Of a DNA stretch of 64,000 nt, positions 16,307 to 23,384 are shown piece after piece. The notes beneath the pieces are model-generated. The model was not told where the DNA came from and searched no databases. It saw nothing but the letters and a program-made list of their open reading frames with translations. The stretch lies in contig JAYFPY010000003.1 in NCBI GenBank assembly GCA_034927505.1, positions 1-64,000 of the forward strand, in the 5' to 3' direction. The DNA is from RUG100 sp034927505 (GTDB lineage Bacteria > Bacillota > Clostridia > Peptostreptococcales > Anaerovoracaceae). The stretch's first letter is position 1, and each line of letters starts with the position of its first letter. The position numbers were made by a program, and so were the translations under genes.

Positions 16307-19231
16307 TCACCATTTGCCTTCGTCTTTGCCAAGATCTCCGAATTTGACATTGTCCGGTTTGGATGGATCAAGAGGATTGTTCTTGATGTTCTCCAGTTCA
16401 TCGTACATGTCTGAACCCATGAAGTACTTCTTAGGTTTGTTCGGGTTAGGCTCGCCCTTTGCAAGAGCATCGATACCGGCTTTTACCTTTGCAGGTGTTG
16501 CAGGTATTTCGTATATCCTGACGCCGACCGCATTGTTGATGGCGTTTATTACTGCCATGTGATCGGATGACTGGAATGCTTCGGATGCGCCGGATGAACC
16601 GAACGGACCTCTTGGATCCTCGCCGTCCATGTAAATCGCATTGAGCTCGTCTGGAACATCCTTGATGTAAGGAACGCCTGCGCGGAGCATGTTGTTGTCC
16701 TTCTTGACATCTTCATAGTTCTCCGAGAGAGCAAATCCTATAGCGTGGGACATACCGCCGTACACCTGACCGTCAACAGCCTGGATGTTGCCCGGCTTGC
16801 CGATCCATGATACGCAGGTCATGCCTGTGCAAGTCGTCTTGCCTGTGGCAACTTCTACATCTACTGTTGCAAGGAACAGTGCGTATGTGTATGTGTATGT
16901 AGGATTTCCGCTGCCGTCGTTAGGGTCCAGGTCATAGAAGTAATCGTATTCATCCATGGTTGCCCAGTCTCCGTCATATCTGGTAGGGAGCCCTTCATCT
17001 ATCATTTCCTGATAAGTCCTGTATGTTCCGTCAGGTTTTCTCATCGCGTCGGAAATATTCTTCGCTGCAACTATGCTGGCTTTTCCGTTTGCGTAATGAG
17101 ATCTCGAACCTGCGGACTCGCCTGTGTTAGGACAATATTTCGAGTCTGTCTGGATCAGCTTGATATCTTCCGGAGTAACATCCGGGAAGTAAGGTTTCAG
17201 AGCTTCCAGTGTACAGATCAGCGATCCCTGGTCTCCGCCCTGACCCTGATCCTGCCAGGTGTCGTATTTCCTGAAGTTAGGTCTGTCTCCCGGCATCAGT
17301 TCGATGGCAACGTGTGCTTCATCTACCGCGCCCAGGCCGACGTTGTATCCGCCCCATGCGATGCCGACTCCGCTCTTCACTTCGTCAGTGGACTTTTCTT
17401 TTGCTTCTTTGACGGCCTTGTCGTATATCGGCTTTAGTTTGTCCATCATCTTTTCCATCGGATAGTGAAGGAAAGGATACTGGTTTATGTTTGTATCGCC
17501 CGGCTGAGCAATGTTTCTGTATCTGAAGTCGAAAGCATCTATTCCGGCTTCCTCGGCCAGCATGTCTACCAGAGCCTCTGAGCATGTGTATGCCTGAGGT
17601 GCACCGTAGCCTCTGTAAGCTGTACCAAACGAGTGGTTTGTTATTGCAACTCGTGCAAGGCCTGCAACGTTCGGCATTTTGTATGGATAGAACATGAATC
17701 GGAGGATCTTTGTCAGCTTGTCATCACCCAGTTCAGGGTAAGCTCCGTGATCCAGTCCGGCGTCAAATTCTCCGGCAATGAACTTACCGTCCTTGTCACA
17801 GGCAGCACGTCCGTTGAAGTAACAAGGTGAACGTTTTCCTGAGAATGCCATGAATTCCGCATAGGACATGGACAGTGCACAAGGCATGCCTGTGACCTTT
17901 GTTGCGATACCTACCAGCGAGAAGGAAGCGGCACTCATTGCCCATCCGAATGAACCGCCGGTCGGGTTCTCAATTACTCTCAGTTTCTCAACAGGTATGC
18001 CGATGGCTTCTGCCATATCGTCTCTGTCAAAATAAAGGGTCATGGTCTTGCAGTGTACGCAGAGATTTTCATCTTCATCATAGTAAGCCTGCATGGTATC
18101 GCCTTCGATTGACATGTGCGGTTCTCTCGATGAGTAGAATGAACCTTCCACCGAGTAAGCTGCATCGTCTATCAGTTCAGGCACGTTGTCGGAGTCGCCT
18201 TTCAGCACCGGCTGCTGTGAGTAGATATTCGGCATGGAATCATGGATCCTTGCGGCATCCGGAGTTACAGCATCCAGATAACTCATGTATTCAGGCAGCG
18301 GTTCCAGATCGACCTTTACCTTTGCAGCAGCAGCTTCAGCATGGAGTCTTGTGTCGGCTGCGACCATGGCAACGATGTTGCCGTAGTAAACGATCTTGTC
18401 GTCTGCCAGTATTTTGTGGACCTGTTCGTATTCGAGTGTCCTTGCCGAGAACTGATAAGCCATCAGTCTGTTGGCGCCCTGTATGTCTTCTGCAGTAATG
18501 ACTTTAACAACGCCCGGCATTTTTTCAGCCTCGCTGTAGTCTATATTCTTGATCTTTGCATGGCTGGCCATTTTCGGCTGCACGATGGCAATCTTCAGTG
18601 TTTCTGCAGGCATGTGCAGTTCAACGTCGTCGCCGTAGTCGGTAACGCCGCAGGCCTTAGGCATTGCGTTAGGTCTGATCAGCGGTTTACCGTAGAAATT
18701 GCCGATGTCTTTTTTCCAGTCATAAGTGATGTCTTCCAAAGTTTTTTCGCCGCGCATTATGGCAGCAGCTTCCATTACAGCATCGACGATATGCTTGTAA
18801 CCTGTACATCTGCATACGTTTCTGTGCTTTTGGAACCAGTCTCTGATCTCTTCTCTGGAAGGATCAGGGTTTTCCTGGAGCAGCTGATAAGCCGATACGA
18901 TGAATCCCGGAACGCAGAAACCGCACTGTACTGCACCGAGGTGTACCCACGCATACTGGAGCGGGTGAGGATGCATTACAGTTCCTATACCTTCGATGGT
19001 AATGACTTTGCTGTATTCCTTGATCTTAGCGATTTTTCTGGTACATGAACGGATAACTTTTCCGTCCAGGATGACAGAACATGCGCCGCAGACGCCGGTC
19101 CCGCATCCGACTTTTGTACCGGTGAGTCCCAAACGTCTAAGTACATCCGACAGAGTATCGTTCTCTGGGTCGCAAATGAATGCGCGGTCTGCACCATTGA
19201 TGTTAAGGCTCATCTTCATAAATTTTTTCAT
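16307..19231 (-). CDS. Molybdenum hydroxylase, aldehyde oxidoreductase (Mop) type
   Basis: 974 aa. The start is placed at 19231 behind AGGAGGCAACCAT; the open frame upstream runs through the leader and is rejected. The plant-type [2Fe-2S] has Cys43, 48, 51, 63 and the second [2Fe-2S] has Cys102, 105, 139, 141. The rest is the molybdopterin domain of the xanthine oxidase family, ending with the GASEAFQS segment that holds the catalytic Glu. There is no FAD domain, as in Desulfovibrio Mop, so electrons must leave via partner proteins, likely the flavoprotein downstream. It oxidises an aldehyde or heterocycle; the substrate is unknown. A structured leader precedes it. Confidence 0.9.
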   Translation of the reverse strand: MKKFMKMSLNINGADRAFICDPENDTLSDVLRRLGLTGTKVGCGTGVCGACSVILDGKVIRSCTRKIAKIKEYSKVITIEGIGTVMHPHPLQYAWVHLGAVQCGFCVPGFIVSAYQLLQENPDPSREEIRDWFQKHRNVCRCTGYKHIVDAVMEAAAIMRGEKTLEDITYDWKKDIGNFYGKPLIRPNAMPKACGVTDYGDDVELHMPAETLKIAIVQPKMASHAKIKNIDYSEAEKMPGVVKVITAEDIQGANRLMAYQFSARTLEYEQVHKILADDKIVYYGNIVAMVAADTRLHAEAAAAKVKVDLEPLPEYMSYLDAVTPDAARIHDSMPNIYSQQPVLKGDSDNVPELIDDAAYSVEGSFYSSREPHMSIEGDTMQAYYDEDENLCVHCKTMTLYFDRDDMAEAIGIPVEKLRVIENPTGGSFGWAMSAASFSLVGIATKVTGMPCALSMSYAEFMAFSGKRSPCYFNGRAACDKDGKFIAGEFDAGLDHGAYPELGDDKLTKILRFMFYPYKMPNVAGLARVAITNHSFGTAYRGYGAPQAYTCSEALVDMLAEEAGIDAFDFRYRNIAQPGDTNINQYPFLHYPMEKMMDKLKPIYDKAVKEAKEKSTDEVKSGVGIAWGGYNVGLGAVDEAHVAIELMPGDRPNFRKYDTWQDQGQGGDQGSLICTLEALKPYFPDVTPEDIKLIQTDSKYCPNTGESAGSRSHYANGKASIVAAKNISDAMRKPDGTYRTYQEMIDEGLPTRYDGDWATMDEYDYFYDLDPNDGSGNPTYTYTYALFLATVDVEVATGKTTCTGMTCVSWIGKPGNIQAVDGQVYGGMSHAIGFALSENYEDVKKDNNMLRAGVPYIKDVPDELNAIYMDGEDPRGPFGSSGASEAFQSSDHMAVINAINNAVGVRIYEIPATPAKVKAGIDALAKGEPNPNKPKKYFMGSDMYDELENIKNNPLDPSKPDNVKFGDLGKDEGKW

Positions 19232-19295
19232 ATGGTTGCCTCCTAAATGATAAAAAGGTTCAAATAAGATCCGATATTCATCAAAATAAAACTGC

Positions 19296-19313
19296 CTTTT
19301 GCGAAAGCAAAAG
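19296..19313 (-). promoter_or_regulatory. Possible expression-platform hairpin in the Mop leader
   Basis: CTTTTGC / GCAAAAG closes a 4-nt loop and is followed on the minus strand by a T-rich stretch (GCAGTTTTATTTT). It lies between the riboswitch-like fold and the start codon, where an attenuator would be expected. Confidence 0.4.
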
Positions 19314-19359
19314 ACACCACAGAAGATATCAGCAGGCAAAAAGCAGCTGAACCATATAT

Positions 19360-19470
19360 TTCATCCTTTCCAAACGCGGGAGGCTCGGGTGTTTTCACCT
19401 CAAACCCAGCGGTTATGAGACCATAGCTGATCATGATACGTTCGAAAAAGCCTTAGGTCATCAAAACTCG
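19360..19470 (-). ncRNA. Candidate molybdenum-cofactor (Moco) riboswitch, Mop leader
   Basis: Read on the minus strand, GACC-UAAG-GCU...AGC-UAUG-GUC (plus 19459 to 19419) forms an exact 11-nt GAAA tetraloop receptor flanked by paired arms. It is followed by CCGCUGGGU, a short hairpin able to present GAAA, and AGCCUCCCGCGUUUGGAAAG (plus 19385-19366). The same ordered elements occur in the leader at 23165-23290. A tetraloop and receptor are, as I recall, reported for the Moco riboswitch class, and the downstream gene is a Moco enzyme. The class assignment rests on these features and not on a database match. Confidence 0.65.
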
Positions 19471-19493
19471 GATCCTAATTCAATTGTGTTCCT

Positions 19494-19522
19494 ATAATAT
19501 CAGTATTGAGACGAAAAAACAA
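19494..19522 (-). promoter_or_regulatory. Promoter of the Mop operon
   Basis: On the minus strand, TTGTTT (plus 19517-19522) and TATTAT (plus 19494-19499) are spaced 17 bp. This places the RNA start near 19487, just before the riboswitch-like fold, and gives a leader of about 255 nt. Confidence 0.6.
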
Positions 19523-19596
19523 CAGCAAAAATGCCTCAATTTCAAGAATGCTGTACAAATTTTGAGAATTTTTAGTGAAGTGACGGCTGTGTTGTC

Positions 19597-19635
19597 AAAA
19601 CAACAAAAGAGGCCTCCCGTATGTTTGGGAGGCCT
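19597..19635 (-). terminator. Intrinsic terminator after the pilin gene
   Basis: The AGGCCTCCC / GGGAGGCCT 9-bp stem (19610-19635) is followed on the minus strand by a T-rich tail. It lies 28 bp past the pilin stop. Confidence 0.8.
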
Positions 19636-19663
19636 GTGTTTTCAAAATGGATTTTTAATGAGG

Positions 19664-20104
19664 TCATTCTCGGATATCCCAGCCCTTTTTGTACAGAATA
19701 CCTGCTTTATCATATGTAATGACGTTGTCCGACGTATGTACCCTCATAATATGAGCCTGTCCTTTGTCGGTTGAGACCAGAACGATTGCTTTCCAGTCAT
19801 CGGGCATTTCCGAAAGATCTGCTATTTCTTTTCCCGGAGTGCCTTCCGCGGCGGAGGTCTGAACTATCCAGGAAGTTTCTCCCTGTACTCCGATCACATC
19901 TTCGGAATGTTCAGTTGCGTATGCCTGTGCTGCTGTAAGTATGTTCTTGGATTGCACGATGTTTTTCTTTGCATTTGCTTTGTTGATCCATCCGATCATG
20001 GACGGTATCAGGATCGCTGCAAGGATCGCCAGGATAACAAGCACTACGATCACTTCCACCAGAGTGAACCCCTTTTTTGATTTTACCTTGATATTCTCTT
20101 TCAT
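19664..20104 (-). CDS. Type IV pilin-like protein (prepilin N-terminal motif)
   Basis: 146 aa. It has a short basic leader, then KGFTLVEVIVVLVILAILAAILIPSMIGWINKA: Gly-Phe cleavage site, Glu at mature position 5, and the long hydrophobic helix of type IV pilins and pseudopilins. The globular part is short (about 100 residues) with no Cys pair. No assembly ATPase, PilC or PilD gene is nearby, so it depends on machinery encoded elsewhere. It is bounded by hairpins on both sides and appears monocistronic. Confidence 0.85.
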   Translation of the reverse strand: MKENIKVKSKKGFTLVEVIVVLVILAILAAILIPSMIGWINKANAKKNIVQSKNILTAAQAYATEHSEDVIGVQGETSWIVQTSAAEGTPGKEIADLSEMPDDWKAIVLVSTDKGQAHIMRVHTSDNVITYDKAGILYKKGWDIRE

Positions 20105-20182
20105 TCCCCAACCCCTTGTTCTTTACTGCATATCCTTCGGATACTGTAAAAAATATTATACGTGTTATAGGGGGATAAATAA

Positions 20183-20208
20183 GAGCTCCCGCAAAGTTGT
20201 GAGAGCTC
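20183..20208 (-). terminator. Possible weak terminator between the small membrane gene and pilin
   Basis: A GAGCTC...GAGCTC self-complementary pair encloses a 14-nt loop. On the minus strand it is followed by TTATTTAT. It may end the 20320-20496 gene or belong to the pilin leader. Confidence 0.35.
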
Positions 20209-20319
20209 CGGATAATCAAATTATCGTGTTTTTTCTTCTTTTATTAAATACAGATATTTATCCCCTAATCCCACTTGGATAATCAGTATAATATAAGTGG
20301 AACAAAAAGTCAAATATCA

Positions 20320-20496
20320 TTACTTTTTCTGGCAAAAAATTCTAAGCCAGCACACAAAGGCGAAGAATGCTCCTCCGATAAGCGCGCGTATGAACAGGTG
20401 CTGGGTTATCCATGGTATATAGAAAACGACCAGTACAAATGCAATTATAGTCGGTACCAGGATAATAAAAAATTTCTTTCTGTCGAGTGGTCTCAT
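20320..20496 (-). CDS. Small two-helix membrane protein
   Basis: 58 aa. The start is placed at 20496 behind AAAAGGAGAAATCA; the frame continues 20 codons upstream but overlaps the divergent promoter region. Two hydrophobic stretches (FFIILVPTIIAFVLVVFYIPW and FIRALIGGAFFAFVCWLRIF) with basic ends suggest a membrane hairpin. Function unknown. It is divergent from the radical SAM gene, with 59 bp between starts. Confidence 0.6.
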   Translation of the reverse strand: MRPLDRKKFFIILVPTIIAFVLVVFYIPWITQHLFIRALIGGAFFAFVCWLRIFCQKK

Positions 20497-20555
20497 TGAT
20501 TTCTCCTTTTTTTCATTGTATTGTAGTATTGTATATTTTAAAGGAGGGAAAGTCA

Positions 20556-21719
20556 ATGAAAAACAAAGCTTTTCATATAGGACCGATCAGGCCGCCCAGC
20601 GAGGCGCAGAGCCTGCTGCTGCAGGTGACCAACGGATGTACATGGAACCGATGTAAATTCTGCAGACTGTACAGACACACAAAGTTCAAAGCATACACAG
20701 TCGATGATGTAAAGAGGGACATAGATAAGATAGCCGCACTGGCGGAAAGAGCAATGAAGTTCAAGAAGGATCCCGGGGTCGCCGGCATAGGCAATGAGAT
20801 CGGCTGGGATGTAGACGGACTGAACCGGGAGCTTTCAGCAATGGAAGGCGATGAACAGCAGTGCTATTATATGGTGATAAACTGGTTGATGACCGGAGGA
20901 GAAAATGTATTCCTTCAGGATGGGAATACTGTGGTCTTGTCCGGTGGAAAACTGACTGAGGTACTGCGCTATCTGAAGACAACATTTCCTTCGATAAAAC
21001 GGATCACATCTTATGGCCGCGCTGAAAATCTGTCGAAGGTCTCGGCTGAGGAATTCGCCGAGCTGAAAGAGGCGGGCCTTGACCGGATACATTCCGGATT
21101 TGAGTCCGGCTCCGATGCTGTCCTTGAAATGGTGAACAAAGGAGTGACGGCCGAACAGCAGATACGCGCCGGGAAAAACATCAAGGCAGGCGGCATACAG
21201 CTGTCGGTATATTTCATGCCCGGACTGGGCGGCAAAGAGCTGAGTCGGGAAAACGCTTTGGGAATGGCGCATGTCGTCAGCAGCTGCGATCCGGATTTTG
21301 TTCGCATACGAACAGCGGCGGTAAAGCCGGGAACAGAACTTTATGATGATCTAGAAGCGGGGAAATTCACCCTGTGCAGTGAGGATGACAAAGTAAGGGA
21401 GATCCGCACGCTGGTGGAGAAAGCTGATTTCTCCGGAAGTATAGTCAGCGACCATATCGTGAATCTGCTACAGGATGTAGAAGGAAGCTGCCGTAAAGAC
21501 CGGAGCAGGATGTTGAAGGTCATAGATGATTATCTTGGGATGCCGGAAAACGCCCGCCGGATATACCAGATGGCAAGACGGCTGGGCAGAGTGTCCCGGC
21601 CTTCGCAGATAGATCTGATCCCGGAGAGCGAAATAAGCCGACTGGACAGCATCGCCCGCGGAGTGCCTGATGCCGAGTGGGATGTGAAGATGAATGAAAT
21701 GATAGGGGAGTATATTTAA
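20556..21719 (+). CDS. Radical SAM protein (B12-independent, COG1032-like)
   Basis: 387 aa from the ATG behind AAGGAGGGAAAGTCA. The [4Fe-4S]/SAM motif is TNGCTWNRCKFCRLY, spaced CX4CX2C, a variant seen in archaeal/clostridial COG1032-type radical SAM proteins in place of the usual CX3CX2C. Further family elements include GRAENL, HSGFESGSDAVLEMVNKGVT and FMPGLGGKELSRENA. No cobalamin-binding domain precedes it. Substrate unknown. The stop overlaps the converging ATPase gene by 4 bp. Confidence 0.85.
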   Translation: MKNKAFHIGPIRPPSEAQSLLLQVTNGCTWNRCKFCRLYRHTKFKAYTVDDVKRDIDKIAALAERAMKFKKDPGVAGIGNEIGWDVDGLNRELSAMEGDEQQCYYMVINWLMTGGENVFLQDGNTVVLSGGKLTEVLRYLKTTFPSIKRITSYGRAENLSKVSAEEFAELKEAGLDRIHSGFESGSDAVLEMVNKGVTAEQQIRAGKNIKAGGIQLSVYFMPGLGGKELSRENALGMAHVVSSCDPDFVRIRTAAVKPGTELYDDLEAGKFTLCSEDDKVREIRTLVEKADFSGSIVSDHIVNLLQDVEGSCRKDRSRMLKVIDDYLGMPENARRIYQMARRLGRVSRPSQIDLIPESEISRLDSIARGVPDAEWDVKMNEMIGEYI

Positions 21720-22933
21720 AGGTAAGAGATGGGCAGCACAAGAAGATTTTCATTTATGTATACTTGCTTGTCATATTGACAGATCAGAGTTCCCGGACCG
21801 GTCTCGGTGCCGGGAATGTTTTCTATGTATTTGAAACTATTTGCCCATTCTTTGTGAGGCGTCGATGAAGACTTTATTTCTATTGGATACAATACGTTGT
21901 TGTCATTAATGATCAAATCTATTTCGTGCTGACTTTTGTCGCGATAAAAATAAATATTGCTGATGTCTTTTCCTGCGTTCACGTATGATTTTATTATTTC
22001 CATTACTATGAAGTTTTCAAAAATGTGTCCGGCTCTGGCTCCGTTTTTTAATGTGTCGGGGGTATTCCATCGAGACAGGTAACAGGCAAGGCCTGTGTCG
22101 GTAAAGTATATTTTGGGGGTTTTTGTTGCTCTTTTCAATGCATTGTTAAAATAAGGCTCGAGCAGTATCACAATACCGGAAGCCTTCAGTATGGACGTCC
22201 ATCGTTTGACTGTATCGACAGTAATGCTCAGATCTCTTGCAATGGCGCCGTAATTCAGCAGTTCTCCGCTTCGGGAAGCCATGATGATCATAAACTTTGA
22301 AAAAAGCAGTTCATCCTGTATCATAGCAAGCTGCCGGACATCCTTTTCTATGTAGAGCTTTACGTAATTACTGTAGAACATTTCCCAGTCCATATCTCTA
22401 TTGTACAGTTCAGGGAATGAACCTTTGTGGATCGTTTCCCAGATGTTATTATTTTCAACAACCGAATCCTTTCGACCTTCCAGATATTCTTTAGTCGGCA
22501 GAAAAGGTTCATAGAAATCAATACCGTTCAATTCACGCAGAGAGTATCCGTACAGATCCAATAATGCAGTCCGGCCGGCCAAAGATTCGGAGACGTCGCT
22601 CATCAGCTGAAACCGCTGTGATCCGGTTATTAAATACTTTCCCGGTTTTCTGTTTTCATCTATGCTTATTTTTAGGGCAGAAAAAATCTCCGGAGCCTGC
22701 TGGACTTCATCGATAATAGTTTTGTCGGCATAAGTCTTTATGAAGCCAAGGGGATCCTCTGCAGCAGTCCTTAAAATAAACTGATCATCGAAAGTCACAT
22801 ATTTATAGTTATCGTTTGCGTAATGTTTCAGCAGAGTTGTTTTACCTACCTGTCTGGGTCCGCTCAGGACCATAGCGGGAAACATATGCGCGGCTTTTTC
22901 TATTGTTTTTTCAATGTGTCTTTTTGTATACAT
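21716..22933 (-). CDS. AAA ATPase with DUF4143 (COG1373 family)
   Basis: 405 aa. Walker A is SGPRQVGKTTLL and Walker B is KTIIDEVQQAP; the arginine-containing ITGSQRFQLM sensor follows. The C-terminal DUF4143 region (about 190-405) includes a winged-helix-like part and a PD-(D/E)XK-like segment (HEIDLIINDNNVLYPIEIKSS). These proteins are widespread and often mobile in anaerobes, sometimes near toxin-antitoxin loci, but their role is unsettled. The Shine-Dalgarno AGGAGG is unusually far (about 13 nt) from the ATG. Confidence 0.85.
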   Translation of the reverse strand: MYTKRHIEKTIEKAAHMFPAMVLSGPRQVGKTTLLKHYANDNYKYVTFDDQFILRTAAEDPLGFIKTYADKTIIDEVQQAPEIFSALKISIDENRKPGKYLITGSQRFQLMSDVSESLAGRTALLDLYGYSLRELNGIDFYEPFLPTKEYLEGRKDSVVENNNIWETIHKGSFPELYNRDMDWEMFYSNYVKLYIEKDVRQLAMIQDELLFSKFMIIMASRSGELLNYGAIARDLSITVDTVKRWTSILKASGIVILLEPYFNNALKRATKTPKIYFTDTGLACYLSRWNTPDTLKNGARAGHIFENFIVMEIIKSYVNAGKDISNIYFYRDKSQHEIDLIINDNNVLYPIEIKSSSTPHKEWANSFKYIENIPGTETGPGTLICQYDKQVYINENLLVLPISYL

Positions 22934-23132
22934 GGTTGTTATGCGGCCTCCTATTTGACTATTATACGATTCAATCGTAGATTAGTCAACATCAAGTAAG
23001 AACTGTTGGCGTGGTGTGCATGTGCTGGCGCGTAAATTGTGCGATAAATATGAAACAATTTCAACACGCATAAAATGAAAGCTTTTTAGAATTGCTGATG
23101 AAAAATAATGATGTATTTCATTTGATTTTTTA

Positions 23133-23161
23133 TTGACTTTATTCTTTTAAAAGAATAAACT
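23133..23161 (+). promoter_or_regulatory. Promoter of the ten-gene FecCD operon
   Basis: TTGACT (23133-23138), a 17-bp spacer, then TAAACT (23156-23161). Transcription would begin near 23168 and give a 5' leader of about 217 nt. The upstream part of this gap (22934-23132) is AT-rich and shows no gene. Confidence 0.65.
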
Positions 23162-23164
23162 AAA

Positions 23165-23290
23165 GACCTGTGAGAGGGACATGGTACAGAATTGAATGAA
23201 AAAGCTTGAGCCGATACTCTAAGGATACGTCTATGAGTCAAGGCCGATGGGCGATCCGGAAACAGATTAGCCTCCCGTGTTGGAAAGAGC
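23165..23290 (+). ncRNA. Candidate Moco-type riboswitch leading the FecCD operon
   Basis: ACTC-UAAG...UAUG-AGT (23216-23238) forms a tetraloop-receptor-like internal loop. It is followed by CCGAUGGGC, a hairpin GAUCCG-GAAA-CAGAUU (23252-23267) with a clear GAAA loop, and AGCCUCCCGUGUUGGAAAG (23269-23287). Order and sequence match the leader of the Mop gene on the other strand at 19360-19470. The two tails differ at only a few positions. A 50-nt 5' extension (23165-23215) is specific to this copy. Cobalamin-riboswitch boxes were looked for and not found. Confidence 0.65.
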
Positions 23291-23327
23291 TGCAGATGTA
23301 ATTTTATACATATATTTTTTATCTTTG

Positions 23328-23357
23328 AACTTTTCGGCAACGGTGCTGAAAAGTTTT
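23328..23357 (+). terminator. Attenuator-like hairpin in the FecCD operon leader
   Basis: An 8-bp stem AACTTTTC / GAAAAGTT, with inner GCA/TGC pairs, is followed by TTATA. It lies between the riboswitch-like fold and the start codon, but the T-tract is short. Confidence 0.45.
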
Positions 23358-23384
23358 ATAGTGTGGAAAAAGTGAGAGAAAAAA

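Noticed and set aside
16307..19339. Longer Mop start at 19339
   Set aside because: The extra 36 residues lack a ribosome site and lie within the structured leader. AGGAGG is correctly spaced only before 19231.
20487..20555. Upstream start of the radical SAM gene at 20487
   Set aside because: It would overlap the divergent small gene, and the ribosome site AAGGAGGG lies directly before 20556.
21716..22933. DUF4143 ATPase as part of a toxin-antitoxin or defence island
   Set aside because: No toxin, nuclease, methylase or other defence gene is adjacent; neighbours are a radical SAM gene and the importer operon.
23165..23290. Cobalamin riboswitch before the FecCD operon
   Set aside because: The B12-box sequences (GCCACTG, the GGGAA..GGTG segment and AGNCAGGAGACCTGCC) are absent. 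The element instead matches the Mop leader.
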